This document shows positions 41,408-50,913 of a stretch of DNA of 64,000 nucleotides, piece by piece; position 1 is the stretch's first letter; each line of letters opens with the position of its first letter. The stretch is from Candidatus Sulfotelmatobacter sp. (GTDB lineage Bacteria; Acidobacteriota; Terriglobia; Terriglobales; Acidobacteriaceae). The notes under the pieces were generated by a model, which worked only from the letters and a program-made list of their open reading frames with translations, ran no database searches and was not told the DNA's origin. The position numbers and the translations under genes were made by a program. The DNA lies in assembly GCA_030041215.1 (NCBI GenBank), contig JASHOH010000169.1, positions 1 to 64,000 on the forward strand, read 5' to 3'.

Positions 41408-42130
41408 CTACGTCTCAATTCCAACGTAGGAAATGCGCCCCACCAGGTAATCCGAAACCGTCTTCCCCTCATCCATCGCAATGATTTCGACCGGGTACGC
41501 CTGGTTCTGCGGACGCAAAATCAAATTCCGGTTCGCGGTTTCCACATAACTCACCGTGCAGCTTCCATCCTTGAGCACGGCATACATGTTGTTTTCGCCT
41601 CTGCGATAGGGCTTCAGCGAGTTGTAGTGCCGGTCGATCAGCAGCGTCGCACCGGGCATCAGCCGCGGATACATGCTCATCCCCTCAGTCGGATTGGCTT
41701 TGATTACCACAAACCGCTCCCATTGCTCGCGGTTTCCACTGCCTTCAATCTCCGGCCGCAGCCGTTTCAGAAAGCTCTTTTTGAACTTCAGGATTTCTTT
41801 CACATCCATACTGATAATCAGAGGATGCGTCGCGGCAATCGTCGGCTCAGCCACAATGACATTCTCAAACTCGTCATTGCTCGGCGGCATGATCGATGCC
41901 CGCTTGTTGACCTCATTCGGATCCAGCAGATCAAGCACCGAAAGATGCTGGGTAGTCAGCACCTTGTCCATCCCTTCCAGGCTCAGCCCGCGTTTCCGAT
42001 TCAGAAAGTTCGAGATATGCGCCTGTTTGAACCCTGTCTCCTGCGCCAGCCTCAACCCAGTGAGGTCGCCCTCCTGAATGCGCTGCCACAAAGTGTTTCG
42101 CAGATTCTCTTGCAGTAAACGAAATTTCAT
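41408..42130 (-). CDS. HTH (XRE) + S24/LexA-like C-terminal domain, phage-repressor-like
   Basis: GLRLAQETGFKQAHISNFLNRKRGLSLEGMDKVL and NPTEGMSMYPRLMPGATLLIDRHYNSLKPYRRGENNMYAVL. Confidence 0.8.
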   Translation of the reverse strand: MKFRLLQENLRNTLWQRIQEGDLTGLRLAQETGFKQAHISNFLNRKRGLSLEGMDKVLTTQHLSVLDLLDPNEVNKRASIMPPSNDEFENVIVAEPTIAATHPLIISMDVKEILKFKKSFLKRLRPEIEGSGNREQWERFVVIKANPTEGMSMYPRLMPGATLLIDRHYNSLKPYRRGENNMYAVLKDGSCTVSYVETANRNLILRPQNQAYPVEIIAMDEGKTVSDYLVGRISYVGIET

Positions 42131-42176
42131 GCACGCAAGTATAACAGATATATAGCCTTGCGCTAACTAGAAAAGT

Positions 42177-42216
42177 TTTCCACAGTCACTTTGGTATATG
42201 GACTTGACTGTGGAAA
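42177..42216. promoter_or_regulatory. Candidate operator: perfect 12-bp inverted repeat
   Basis: TTTCCACAGTCA (42177-42188) / TGACTGTGGAAA (42205-42216), 16-bp spacer, between divergent repressor and cassette ORF. Confidence 0.55.
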
Positions 42217-42506
42217 TTTACGGCTATACGATCGCGCCAATGTATAACCAATTGTCCCAACCATCGTCCGCCGCTCATGCTCAAACCAGCGGCGACGACG
42301 AGAAAGATTTCGTGGAATTCCGCCGTAAAGTCAGAGGCGCCGAAGTGCTCTCGGCGGCCATGGAGCGCCTGCTGCGCTCGGTCAAATTCAGCGGGCGAAT
42401 CTGCGTGGTGGTGCAAAATGGCCGAGTCTTGAAGTCAGGCTATGAAGAAGGCTTTTTTCGCCATCGTCAGTCGCTTGTCGAACAGGGCATCTCCATGGAG
42501 CCCTAG
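42198..42506 (+). CDS. Hypothetical small protein, first gene divergent to repressor (start may be 42240)
   Basis: 102-aa ORF; position and spacing only. Confidence 0.5.
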   Translation: MDLTVEIYGYTIAPMYNQLSQPSSAAHAQTSGDDEKDFVEFRRKVRGAEVLSAAMERLLRSVKFSGRICVVVQNGRVLKSGYEEGFFRHRQSLVEQGISMEP

Positions 42507-42517
42507 GCGCCTCGCGT

Positions 42518-42605
42518 TTCTGTCATCCCGAGAGCAGAATTGCCCCCTTTCAGCAATTCTGCGTAGTCGAGAGCCTGCCCTGAGCAACCGACCAAAGGGA
42601 GGGCG
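42518..42605. repeat. Family B dispersed repeat (TCATCCCGAG... type)
   Basis: CTGTCATCCCGAGAGCAGAATTGC...GCAATTCTGCGTAGTCGAGAGCCTGCCCTGAGC. Confidence 0.55.
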
Positions 42606-42696
42606 TCGAATGGGACCTTGGGTTTTGCCGGGGCTAATCAACCGTCATTGTGGTAACTAAAACTGAATAGCTCAAGCAGGTCATCGTAAGAAAAAC

Positions 42697-42751
42697 GAGC
42701 CCTGCGTTCAGTGGCCTTCACCGGGCCGCTGGCGCAGGGCTTTTTGTTTCA
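42697..42751 (+). terminator. Terminator-like hairpin
   Basis: AGCCCTGCG...CGCAGGGCT followed by TTTTTG. Confidence 0.65.
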
Positions 42752-42841
42752 GGTCTACATTTCCGCGTCGAAAGTTCCCAATCTCAGCGCGGTTCGGAAC
42801 CTCACTCCAACCGGGCCTCCGGGTCCAGAAGGGCATAAACG

Positions 42842-43105
42842 ATGAAGTCGAGTAGAGAAATTGCTCATGACGAAGTGCAACTTGAACTGAAGTATTGCGA
42901 ACGTTGCGGAGGGCTTTGGCTGCGTCCCGCAGAATCGGGCGAAGTCTATTGTTCGCGCTGTACGCCTGAGATGGCCGAACTCCCCGCCGTGATCGGCAGG
43001 CGCACAAAGAAAAGAAAGATTACCGCCCAACGAGACAGCGGAAATCTTCCCTATCCCGGACAGAACAATGTTCTGGATCTCGAGGCGATGGGAGGTCTGG
43101 CATGA
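42842..43105 (+). CDS. Small zinc-ribbon-like protein
   Basis: YCERCGGLWLRPAESGEVYCSRC (CxxC...CxxC); ATGA overlap with next ORF. Confidence 0.55.
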   Translation: MKSSREIAHDEVQLELKYCERCGGLWLRPAESGEVYCSRCTPEMAELPAVIGRRTKKRKITAQRDSGNLPYPGQNNVLDLEAMGGLA

Positions 43106-43713
43106 GCAGCTTCGTCGAATGGATTGCCGCCGAAGGCCTGGATCAGAACCCCCTCGCCAACCCCGCGATCGGAAACCCGCTGAACGAAATCCCGCCGAAA
43201 AAATCCGGCCGGACATCGCGGGAAATTCCCCTGGAAAGGTTAATCGCGCACAATTTCCCGGCAGGCGCGGCCAATCCAGCGGCTTCGCCGAAAAACGCGC
43301 CGCATCCCGACTTCGAGCCCGATCCCGATCTCTGGCTCTACCGCAACAAAACCATCTCCGTGCTTCGCCGTTATATGCGGTGGTCGCTCGAGGCTGGTCG
43401 CGTGCCCTCGCTCCTGGGGCGGGAAATTTTTCGTTCCCGCATTACCTCCTACAGCGCGAGCACCTTTGAAGACAAGATAATCTTCCTGTACGATGTCGAA
43501 CGCTGTCTCGACCGCCTGGACGAATTCGACCAGCAAATCATCGCGCGGTCCATCTTGCAGGAACATACCCATGAAGCCACTGCCCGGCTTCTTCACTGCA
43601 CGCGCAAAACGGTAGAGCGCCGCTTGCCCGATCTGTTGGACGAGCTGAGCGACGCCTTTCTTCGCGCAGAGCTAATAGTGCCGCTCCCCAAAACCCATGA
43701 AGAACGCGAATGA
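43102..43713 (+). CDS. Sigma-70 region 4-like regulator
   Basis: C-terminal LDEFDQQIIARSILQEHTHEATARLLHCTRKTVERRLPDLLDELSDAFL. Confidence 0.6.
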   Translation: MSSFVEWIAAEGLDQNPLANPAIGNPLNEIPPKKSGRTSREIPLERLIAHNFPAGAANPAASPKNAPHPDFEPDPDLWLYRNKTISVLRRYMRWSLEAGRVPSLLGREIFRSRITSYSASTFEDKIIFLYDVERCLDRLDEFDQQIIARSILQEHTHEATARLLHCTRKTVERRLPDLLDELSDAFLRAELIVPLPKTHEERE

Positions 43714-43992
43714 ACACACGACCGTCTCTCAGCCGTCATCCCGAAGCCCCGCGCTTTCACCAGCGGGGCGAGGGATCTCGCTTGGCAGGGGCCTATCGCC
43801 CCGGGCTGGCAGGGCCGCATATCGCATATTCCGCAAATCCACAAACAAACAAAAATCATGTCAAGTCCCGAACATGCAAGTTATTAGTGCAAGTAATTGA
43901 AAATTCAGCAAACAAATTTTTCTTAGTATGTCCCATTTACCCGTATTCACGTGCTATAAAGCTTAGAAATTAGCAATGTAGGTCTTCAGCGG

Positions 43993-44022
43993 CGCGTCTC
44001 ACGACGCGCCTTCGGTTTTTTT
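43993..44022 (+). terminator. Terminator-like hairpin upstream of 44041
   Basis: GGCGCGTC-TCAC-GACGCGCC TTCGG TTTTTTT. Confidence 0.55.
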
Positions 44023-44040
44023 ACGGGGCAGTTTCTAGGC

Positions 44041-44607
44041 ATGAGGAACAGGGCGGGAGATAAGGACAAGAAGGCAGACAACGACGGCCAGGCTAAGAAC
44101 GACAACGCGGATGAGAAACAGAAGAAAATCGACAAGCTGCTGGAAGACTTGCTCAACAGTCCACTGGTCGACTTCGGCAGCGCGCGCAAGAACGTTCACA
44201 AGCTGGCTCGCGGCTCAGTCGTAGAAATCACCAAGAAAATCGCGGCCGCGGCAATCGGGGGCAATCTGCCTGCGGCGAAGTACCTGTTCGAAATGTCGGG
44301 CATCTATCCCATCTCAGATCAGGACGCCGACGGCATCGAAGAAGGCTCTCTGGCGGAAACTCTGCTGAAGTATCTCGGCCTCCCGACCACGCTCAAATCT
44401 GACGACGATGACGCCCCTGCACCGGCGCAGCCAGACCAGGAAGAAGACGAAACCGAGAACGACCCTCCCACCGGTGCCGAGCAAGATTCGAATAGCGAAC
44501 CCGAGGAAGAACAGCGGAAGGAAGATCGTCAAAAGAAAGACGGGCAGGAAGCAGGAGTTTCCGGCACCTCCGCGCTGCCCAACATTCGTGAAATGCAAAG
44601 CTCATGA
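44041..44607 (+). CDS. Hypothetical highly charged protein, phage-cassette associated
   Basis: Lys/Asp-rich N-terminus, central ARGSVVEITKKIAAAAIGGNLPAAKYLFEMSGI, acidic tail. Confidence 0.5.
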   Translation: MRNRAGDKDKKADNDGQAKNDNADEKQKKIDKLLEDLLNSPLVDFGSARKNVHKLARGSVVEITKKIAAAAIGGNLPAAKYLFEMSGIYPISDQDADGIEEGSLAETLLKYLGLPTTLKSDDDDAPAPAQPDQEEDETENDPPTGAEQDSNSEPEEEQRKEDRQKKDGQEAGVSGTSALPNIREMQSS

Positions 44608-44868
44608 AATCACATGACCGCAACCGGATTAGGTTCCCTGTGCTCCTCTGTGCCCTCTGTGTTGAAAATCTCTAACGCGAAGAAAATCTCCCCGCCGAGA
44701 TACCGTAGAATGGAAACTGTAAATCGAGTGCACACAGCGGCAACTGCCGTGCTCTCGATCTCACCACAAGTGGGAAGGCGCCGGGGAGAGCCTGTCCCAC
44801 CGCCGGATTTGGGGAATAAGATTCCAGATCTGGCAACCAAATTTCGCAGCACAGGACACATAACACGG

Positions 44869-45321
44869 ATGGACATAACGTGGGTCACCGACCGCATTGC
44901 GGTCGGCGGAGGCATCTGGAATGCCGACAATATGGCGGAGGTCGCCCGTGCAGGAATCACGCACATCATCGACATGCAGATCGAGTTCGATGACACGCCG
45001 CTCGCCGAACCCCACGGCATTGAAGTCTGCTGGAATCCCGTCGACGATGATTTTGAACCCAAGTCCCGCGACGTTTTCGAGCGGGGTGTCGAGTTTGCCC
45101 TCGCTGCTCTCGACGAAGGCCAAGCCAAGCTGTTTATCCACTGCGCCGCGGGAGTGCACCGCGCCCCGATGATGACCCTGGCGCTGCTGGCGGTCATGGG
45201 CTGGTCGGTTGACGACGCCATGGATCTCATCGAAGCCCGCCGCCCTGCCGCGGATTTCGCCGACGTCTACGTCAAAAGCGTAGAAAGATTCTTAAAAACG
45301 CGAAAGCTGAATGTCGGCTAA
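44869..45321 (+). CDS. Dual-specificity protein phosphatase-like
   Basis: FIHCAAGVHRAPMMTLALLAVMGWSVDDAMDLIEARRP: CX5R active site. Confidence 0.85.
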   Translation: MDITWVTDRIAVGGGIWNADNMAEVARAGITHIIDMQIEFDDTPLAEPHGIEVCWNPVDDDFEPKSRDVFERGVEFALAALDEGQAKLFIHCAAGVHRAPMMTLALLAVMGWSVDDAMDLIEARRPAADFADVYVKSVERFLKTRKLNVG

Positions 45322-45474
45322 AACGTACCGATTTTCTCTGCGACCTCCGCGGAAGTTCTCTGCGATCTCTGCGATCTAAGATTTTGCTTTTGTCTGCTCG
45401 CGCAACCGCAAGCGTAAACTCAACCCATCTGTTCCTAAAAACTGTTGCCCCTTAATCGAGTTTGAGGAGGAAGC

Positions 45475-48400
45475 ATGTCTCAGCGACGCCGCCTGGCGTG
45501 GATTCACTGGCTGCTGACTGGAGTCTTCATAATCTCCGGCGCCTCGCAGATATTACGCGCAGCTCCCGCCGCAAAATCGCCAATATCCTCCGGTTCTCCC
45601 AAACCGCCCGCAGCCACTGCCACTTCGCCAACTCCTCAAACCGGACCGGCGCTGACCACCATCTCTGACACCGTCTATCTAGCGAATGGCACCCCCGCGC
45701 AAGGCGTCCTCATCATCACCTGGCCGGCATTCGTCACGGCCAGCGGCACAGCAGTTGCTCCCGGAGACGTCCAAGTCACGCTCGGCACCAACGGTGCGTT
45801 AAACGTTCAGTTGGCTCCAAATGCAGGCGCAACTCCTCCGGGAGTTTATTATACGGTGGTCTACCAACTTCAACCAGACGAAGTCCGCACCGAGTACTGG
45901 GTCGTCCCCACAACTTCTCCCGCGACCTTGGCGCAAGTAAGAACCACTCCCGGCTCCGGTAGCGCCGCACAGCCAGTCTCGATGCAGTATGTGAACACGC
46001 AACTGGCCGCCAAAGCCAATGACGATGCCGTTGTTCACCTCGCCAACGCCGAAACCATCACGGGCGTAAAGAGCTTCACCGTCCCTCCCAACGTGCCGAC
46101 ACCGGTAAACACGGACGATGTCGCGAACAAGTCGTACGTCGACAACGCCGTGGCAACCGTAGGAGCCGGAAATTATCTTCCCCTAGCCGGCGGCACCATG
46201 ACCGGCCCACTGACTCTGAGCGGCACCCCAACCGCGCCGCTCCAGGCCACCCCTAAACAATATGTGGATCTATCAGTGGCGACGAAGGCCAATCTGATTG
46301 ATGGCCTGGTTCCAACGAATGAACTCGGCACCGGCACTGCATCCGCAACGAATTGTCTTTTGGGAAATGGGACTTGGGGCGCATGCGGCTCCAGCGCCAA
46401 CGCCACCGAGATTCAGAGTGTTCCCGTAGCATCAACGGTTCCCTCAAATGGGCAGGTACTCGCGTACTCGTCGACGGCGGCACAGTACCTGCCCACCTCC
46501 CTTCCCGGCGGCGTCGGAGGCGTTTCCGTCAGCCCCTCCGTCAGCCAGAACATCGCCCAGCCGGCAGGGACGCAATTTTCGAGCAACAATCTCGCCAACA
46601 TTCGCTACGTCACTGCAAGCTGGAACTGGCTTCAATCGCCCACCGACAATCTTTCCACTCCCGGTGCTCAGACCATTCACCTGAGCCCCTGCCCGCTCGG
46701 CATTGATACAAATTCCGCAGCCAACTACTACGTCTATGCGGTTTATATTGCCGGGACCGGAATTCCAGAAGCCGTTCCGGTTACAGGCGGCAGTTGTGCG
46801 CCCGGCACGACGAGCGGCACGATCAACGTAACCACGAATTATGCCCACGGCGCGGGCTACACCGTCGGCTCGGCCAGCAGCGGCATTCAGGAAGCCTGGA
46901 ACGATGGCTGGATCAGCGACGTCCAGACGGAAAGTTCGCCTAACGTCAAACTCGCCTCAAACACGGTGTATAACGTCTATTCCGCCGTGTATCTCCGCAG
47001 CCGCGGCGGGTTTTTCGACGGCGGCGGGTCCATGGTCAACTGCTTCACCCGCGACCGCTGCTTCTACATCGGAATCACCGAGGCCCACCCCTACACTAGC
47101 TATCACAAAGTCTTCGGCCTCACGCTGATCCCTCAGCTCAGCATCGACGGCGTGCAAGTCTCCAGTGTCAGCGCCAGTTCCGGAACTTACACTCTCATCA
47201 CTGCCACAAACCACCCCTTCGTAGTGGGCGACACCATCGACTGCGAATATCATTCGCAAACCTCAGACCAGCACTGGGCTTCCATCGTACAAAGCGTTCC
47301 GAACGGTACAACGTTCACTGTTCAATTTGGCTCAGCTTCATTCTCAGCAGGCGCGAGCACCTTCGGTTTCTGCGCCCTGCTCAACGCCGGCATCGAAGAC
47401 AACTCTGACCACGTCTCGCTACAAGATTTCAACATCGCGGGTTTTTCAGGCCAGTTCACTTACGGGATCGTCAACGACAATGACGAGCAGTTCATCATCG
47501 AGCGCGCCGGCAACCGCGCTACACAGACCATTCTGAGCACCGCAAACTTTCCCATCGGCTCCTTTTTATATCAGCGCACAGATCAGGGCAATGCCGGCAT
47601 CACTTACATCCACAACACCGAGCTGACCAACGTGAACTGCGCCACCGGCGGCGGCAACGGATTCGTCTTTACTGACTCCGTCTGCCAGGGATTCCCCACC
47701 TTCGGCGTCCGTTATTTCGGCGGCTATCAACCTGCAACCATCGAAAACGTCTATCAGGAATCCACCGGCGCCAGCATTAATCCTCTGTACGGCTCTCTCG
47801 CCGCCCAGGCTGGTTACATACTTCAGGGCGGAACGGGGACAAAGATTCTCGGCACATTTCCCACTCAGGGCTACCCTCCAGTCTTCGCGACCGGCGGCGG
47901 GACAGCCGCCGAGCGAACATATTTTGTTGTCCCGCGCAGCTCGACGCAGGGCTACGGCCCGGTTCTGTTCATCGGCTCCGCGGAACCTTCCAGCAGCAGC
48001 GTCAGCATTCCACTGACCTGGCCTTCGGTGGAACTGCTGAACGCCGGCACGCTCACATGGGATGTTCTCGTCACCACGGGACTGTCGGCCACTGCCCCTT
48101 ACGGCACCGGCATGTATGCCATTGCCACCAACATCTCCGGCTCCTGTGGCGCCAACGGCATATGCTCCTTTACTGACACGCAAGCCGCCCCCTCTTCCTA
48201 CACGGTCAGCCCTCAGCAGTTCATTCCCACATTCTGGTTCTGGCCCGTCGGCATTGCGATTAATAACTCGGTCATCTTTGCGGACGAAATCGGTACCGAC
48301 GTCTCCGCAGTCGCCAGTCAGGGAACTCTCGGCGTCTCCATCGTCGCCGATCAATGCCAGGCCGCCGGCCCGCCGCAGCAACGAACTCCCATCTGGATGA

Positions 48401-50490
48401 GTTGTGTCGCCACCAGCAGCGCAAACGGCGCGCCCTTCATGTCGACCGTCTTGCAGGAACAGGACTACTCCAACAACGGCCCGCCCGCCAACTATAAAGG
48501 CCGTCTGAATTTCGCCAAGCCGCTCAATAACGTTCCCAACGATCTCATCACTTTGCAGGATTCAAACTTCGTCAAAACCATCGCAACTCCCGGCGAGCGC
48601 CCCACGAACGATGCCGGCGATATGGCAATCGGAATTGATCAGATCGGCGGCCTTTCCCTTCGCGCCGCCACTTCGATCTCTTCTTACATCAACGTCATCC
48701 CCAACGGGTCGAACTTCCTCGAGCGCCTGACCGCGACCTCGAAGACCTTCAACGTTCCGGTAACGATCAACGGCAATCTCAACCTGACCGGAACCTGCAC
48801 GGGTTGCGGAGGCGGCGGCTCAGGCACCGTAAACAACGGCTCAGCCACACAACTGGCCATGTATTCGGCCAACGGCACGGCCGTGAGCGGCGATAGCGCT
48901 CTCACAGATAACGGCTCAACTTTGACCTACTCCGGAAGCAGCGGAATCTCAGCCGCAGCCGGAACATTCAGCGGCAATGTAACTATCAACGGCCAATTGC
49001 TCGTAGCCGGCCCCTGGTTAGTCAGTTCCCCAATTCCCGGCACTGGGATGGGTCCAGCAAGCGCGGGAGAGTCTTCCCTCGGCATCTCCAACGACGGCAA
49101 CTTTTATATCTCTGCCAACTCAGGCACTCCGCAGAAAATCGCTACCACCACAACCAGTTCTTATTTCTCAAATCTCTTTCAAGAAGACGCCAACGACATC
49201 GGCGAGTACAACGGCACGAACCCGCAGAACTTGCACGTCTATTCGAGCTATACAAACAGCTCAACCTGGACGCGCACTTCCGTCGGCTACGACGCGACCG
49301 ATAACTACTCAGTCCTCCGCAGCGAAAGCTCGCCGTCCGGCTCGGCCCCCGGCCTTGGCTTCTGGCTCAACAACGGTTTGAAATGGGTCATCGACGCGAG
49401 CAGTAACTTCAAGCCCTGGACCGATCAGTCCTACAACATTGGTTCATTCAATAGCTCAAGCGGAAGCGGCCTGCGTCCCGCAACTATCTACGTCGCAGGA
49501 AATTCCACCAGCGGCAGTGGCCTCGAACTCGGCAAATTTGCCAACGAGAGTTATGAGCTGTGCAATGACACGACTACTGGAACGGTTATCAATGGATTGG
49601 CCCTGCTTTCTTCTGCGGGATGCGCCATCAAGCCCTCCAGCGCACTCACCAACGGCGCCATCGGAGTCGTGATTGCCAATGCTGGTACGAGCGGAACTGC
49701 CACGCTTGCAAAATCCGGTTCGGCTTATTGCAGCTTTGATGGCACCGCGACGGTCATCGGCGATTATGTGGTGCCCTCGAGCACCACGGGGTCTTTTTAT
49801 CTCTGCCACGACGCAGGATCGACCCGCCCCACCGGCACGCAAATTCTCGGCCGTGTTCTCCAAGCCAGCTCCGGCAGCACCACCGTACAGATGTTTCTCG
49901 ACATGCCGGGATCAAACGTCAGCAACGCTCCAGTCGGAACCGGCAGCTGCACCAACCAAGCCGTGACTGCGGTGAACAGCGGCCCTCCAACTTGCTCAAC
50001 GATCACGTCGGCCTACGTCGACAGCTCAATCGCGCCGACAGCATCGCCGAGCTTCACCGGCACTCCCCTCGCACCTACGCCAAGCGCGGGCGACAATTCG
50101 ACAAAACTCGCCACCACCGCCTACGTCAAGAACGAAACCCAATTTGCCTGGAGCTGCCCCGTTGCCGGCTCCACTTCCGTCTCGCAAAACTGCAATTGGA
50201 CCCTGCCCGCCGCGCTCACCATCACCGGCTTCGACTTCGCTGCCAATACCGCGCCCGCTGGCTGCACTACCTATGCCACCGTTCAACTGTGGGATGGCAC
50301 CGCGTCGGCTGAAGTCGGCAGTTACTCGATCACAATTAGCTCCGGCACGAATTTCTATACGCAGGTCACCGGCAGCACAAACGTTGCCTCCGGACACCTG
50401 CTGCGCGTGAAAGTCATCACCGCCGCCTCCGGCTGCACCACCAACGCCGGCGGCATGGTCGCAACTGTGACCTATCAAATGCAGAACTAG
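45475..50490 (+). CDS. Very large (1671 aa) phage tail-fibre-like protein with N-terminal signal sequence
   Basis: NYLPLAGGTMTGPLTLSGTPTAPLQATPKQYVDLSVATKA; TASPSFTGTPLAPTPSAGDNSTKLATTAYVKNETQ; DDVANKSYVDNAVA; N-terminus RRRLAWIHWLLTGVFIISGASQILRAAPA. Confidence 0.85.
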   Translation: MSQRRRLAWIHWLLTGVFIISGASQILRAAPAAKSPISSGSPKPPAATATSPTPQTGPALTTISDTVYLANGTPAQGVLIITWPAFVTASGTAVAPGDVQVTLGTNGALNVQLAPNAGATPPGVYYTVVYQLQPDEVRTEYWVVPTTSPATLAQVRTTPGSGSAAQPVSMQYVNTQLAAKANDDAVVHLANAETITGVKSFTVPPNVPTPVNTDDVANKSYVDNAVATVGAGNYLPLAGGTMTGPLTLSGTPTAPLQATPKQYVDLSVATKANLIDGLVPTNELGTGTASATNCLLGNGTWGACGSSANATEIQSVPVASTVPSNGQVLAYSSTAAQYLPTSLPGGVGGVSVSPSVSQNIAQPAGTQFSSNNLANIRYVTASWNWLQSPTDNLSTPGAQTIHLSPCPLGIDTNSAANYYVYAVYIAGTGIPEAVPVTGGSCAPGTTSGTINVTTNYAHGAGYTVGSASSGIQEAWNDGWISDVQTESSPNVKLASNTVYNVYSAVYLRSRGGFFDGGGSMVNCFTRDRCFYIGITEAHPYTSYHKVFGLTLIPQLSIDGVQVSSVSASSGTYTLITATNHPFVVGDTIDCEYHSQTSDQHWASIVQSVPNGTTFTVQFGSASFSAGASTFGFCALLNAGIEDNSDHVSLQDFNIAGFSGQFTYGIVNDNDEQFIIERAGNRATQTILSTANFPIGSFLYQRTDQGNAGITYIHNTELTNVNCATGGGNGFVFTDSVCQGFPTFGVRYFGGYQPATIENVYQESTGASINPLYGSLAAQAGYILQGGTGTKILGTFPTQGYPPVFATGGGTAAERTYFVVPRSSTQGYGPVLFIGSAEPSSSSVSIPLTWPSVELLNAGTLTWDVLVTTGLSATAPYGTGMYAIATNISGSCGANGICSFTDTQAAPSSYTVSPQQFIPTFWFWPVGIAINNSVIFADEIGTDVSAVASQGTLGVSIVADQCQAAGPPQQRTPIWMSCVATSSANGAPFMSTVLQEQDYSNNGPPANYKGRLNFAKPLNNVPNDLITLQDSNFVKTIATPGERPTNDAGDMAIGIDQIGGLSLRAATSISSYINVIPNGSNFLERLTATSKTFNVPVTINGNLNLTGTCTGCGGGGSGTVNNGSATQLAMYSANGTAVSGDSALTDNGSTLTYSGSSGISAAAGTFSGNVTINGQLLVAGPWLVSSPIPGTGMGPASAGESSLGISNDGNFYISANSGTPQKIATTTTSSYFSNLFQEDANDIGEYNGTNPQNLHVYSSYTNSSTWTRTSVGYDATDNYSVLRSESSPSGSAPGLGFWLNNGLKWVIDASSNFKPWTDQSYNIGSFNSSSGSGLRPATIYVAGNSTSGSGLELGKFANESYELCNDTTTGTVINGLALLSSAGCAIKPSSALTNGAIGVVIANAGTSGTATLAKSGSAYCSFDGTATVIGDYVVPSSTTGSFYLCHDAGSTRPTGTQILGRVLQASSGSTTVQMFLDMPGSNVSNAPVGTGSCTNQAVTAVNSGPPTCSTITSAYVDSSIAPTASPSFTGTPLAPTPSAGDNSTKLATTAYVKNETQFAWSCPVAGSTSVSQNCNWTLPAALTITGFDFAANTAPAGCTTYATVQLWDGTASAEVGSYSITISSGTNFYTQVTGSTNVASGHLLRVKVITAASGCTTNAGGMVATVTYQMQN

Positions 50491-50499
50491 ACACGCCTT

Positions 50500-50570
50500 G
50501 TATCAGGGCACGCCTTCAGGCGTGCCGTAGAAAAGAACATTCCGGCACGGCTTAAGCCGTGCCCTGATAC
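50500..50570. repeat. Composite palindromic element downstream of the tail-fibre gene
   Basis: Perfect 13-bp TIR GTATCAGGGCACG/CGTGCCCTGATAC enclosing GGCACGCCTTCAGGCGTGCC and GGCACGGCTTAAGCCGTGCC hairpins. Confidence 0.75.
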
Positions 50571-50600
50571 GAATCGCACACCTATTCTTGGAGAACAATA

Positions 50601-50810
50601 ATGAGCACTCAAATCAATCCCGAATCCGCTCAACCCACAACCGTGCAATCCTTCGAGCAAAGCGATCGCAATCCCCCAGTGAACAACTGGGAAGGCGATG
50701 GCGGACAAATTCCCGCTCCTGCCTCTTCCGAAAGCCGCGTCACGCCCTCAAGTTCGCCCGACCCCAATGCCGGCCTGCAAGACTACAACACCGGCGACGT
50801 CGAGCAATAA
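50601..50810 (+). CDS. Hypothetical small protein
   Basis: 69-aa ORF preceded by ggagaa; low-complexity. Confidence 0.4.
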   Translation: MSTQINPESAQPTTVQSFEQSDRNPPVNNWEGDGGQIPAPASSESRVTPSSSPDPNAGLQDYNTGDVEQ

Positions 50811-50819
50811 CCGCATTGC

Positions 50820-50890
50820 TTTGAAGGGGCGCGGCTTTCAACCGCGCCATAAAGTCACCGAAAACAATCCAGGGGCTTTAGCCCCAGAAG
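50820..50890. repeat. Family A palindromic repeat (TTTGAAGGGGCGCGGCTT... type)
   Basis: GGGGCGCGGCTTTCAACCGCGCC and AGGGGCTTTAGCCCC hairpins; related copies at 52186 and 59437. Confidence 0.6.
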
Positions 50891-50913
50891 TACTCAGCCG
50901 CATTCGAGAACCC

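Noticed and set aside
44614-44868. N-terminal extension of the phosphatase ORF
   Set aside because: Contains 'CCTCTGTGCCCTCTGTG' repeat-like noncoding sequence; the conserved domain starts at MDITWVTDRIAVGGG (44869).
47566-48381. 271-aa minus-strand ORF inside the tail-fibre gene
   Set aside because: Low-complexity Gly/Ala/Arg antisense reading of the tail-fibre gene.
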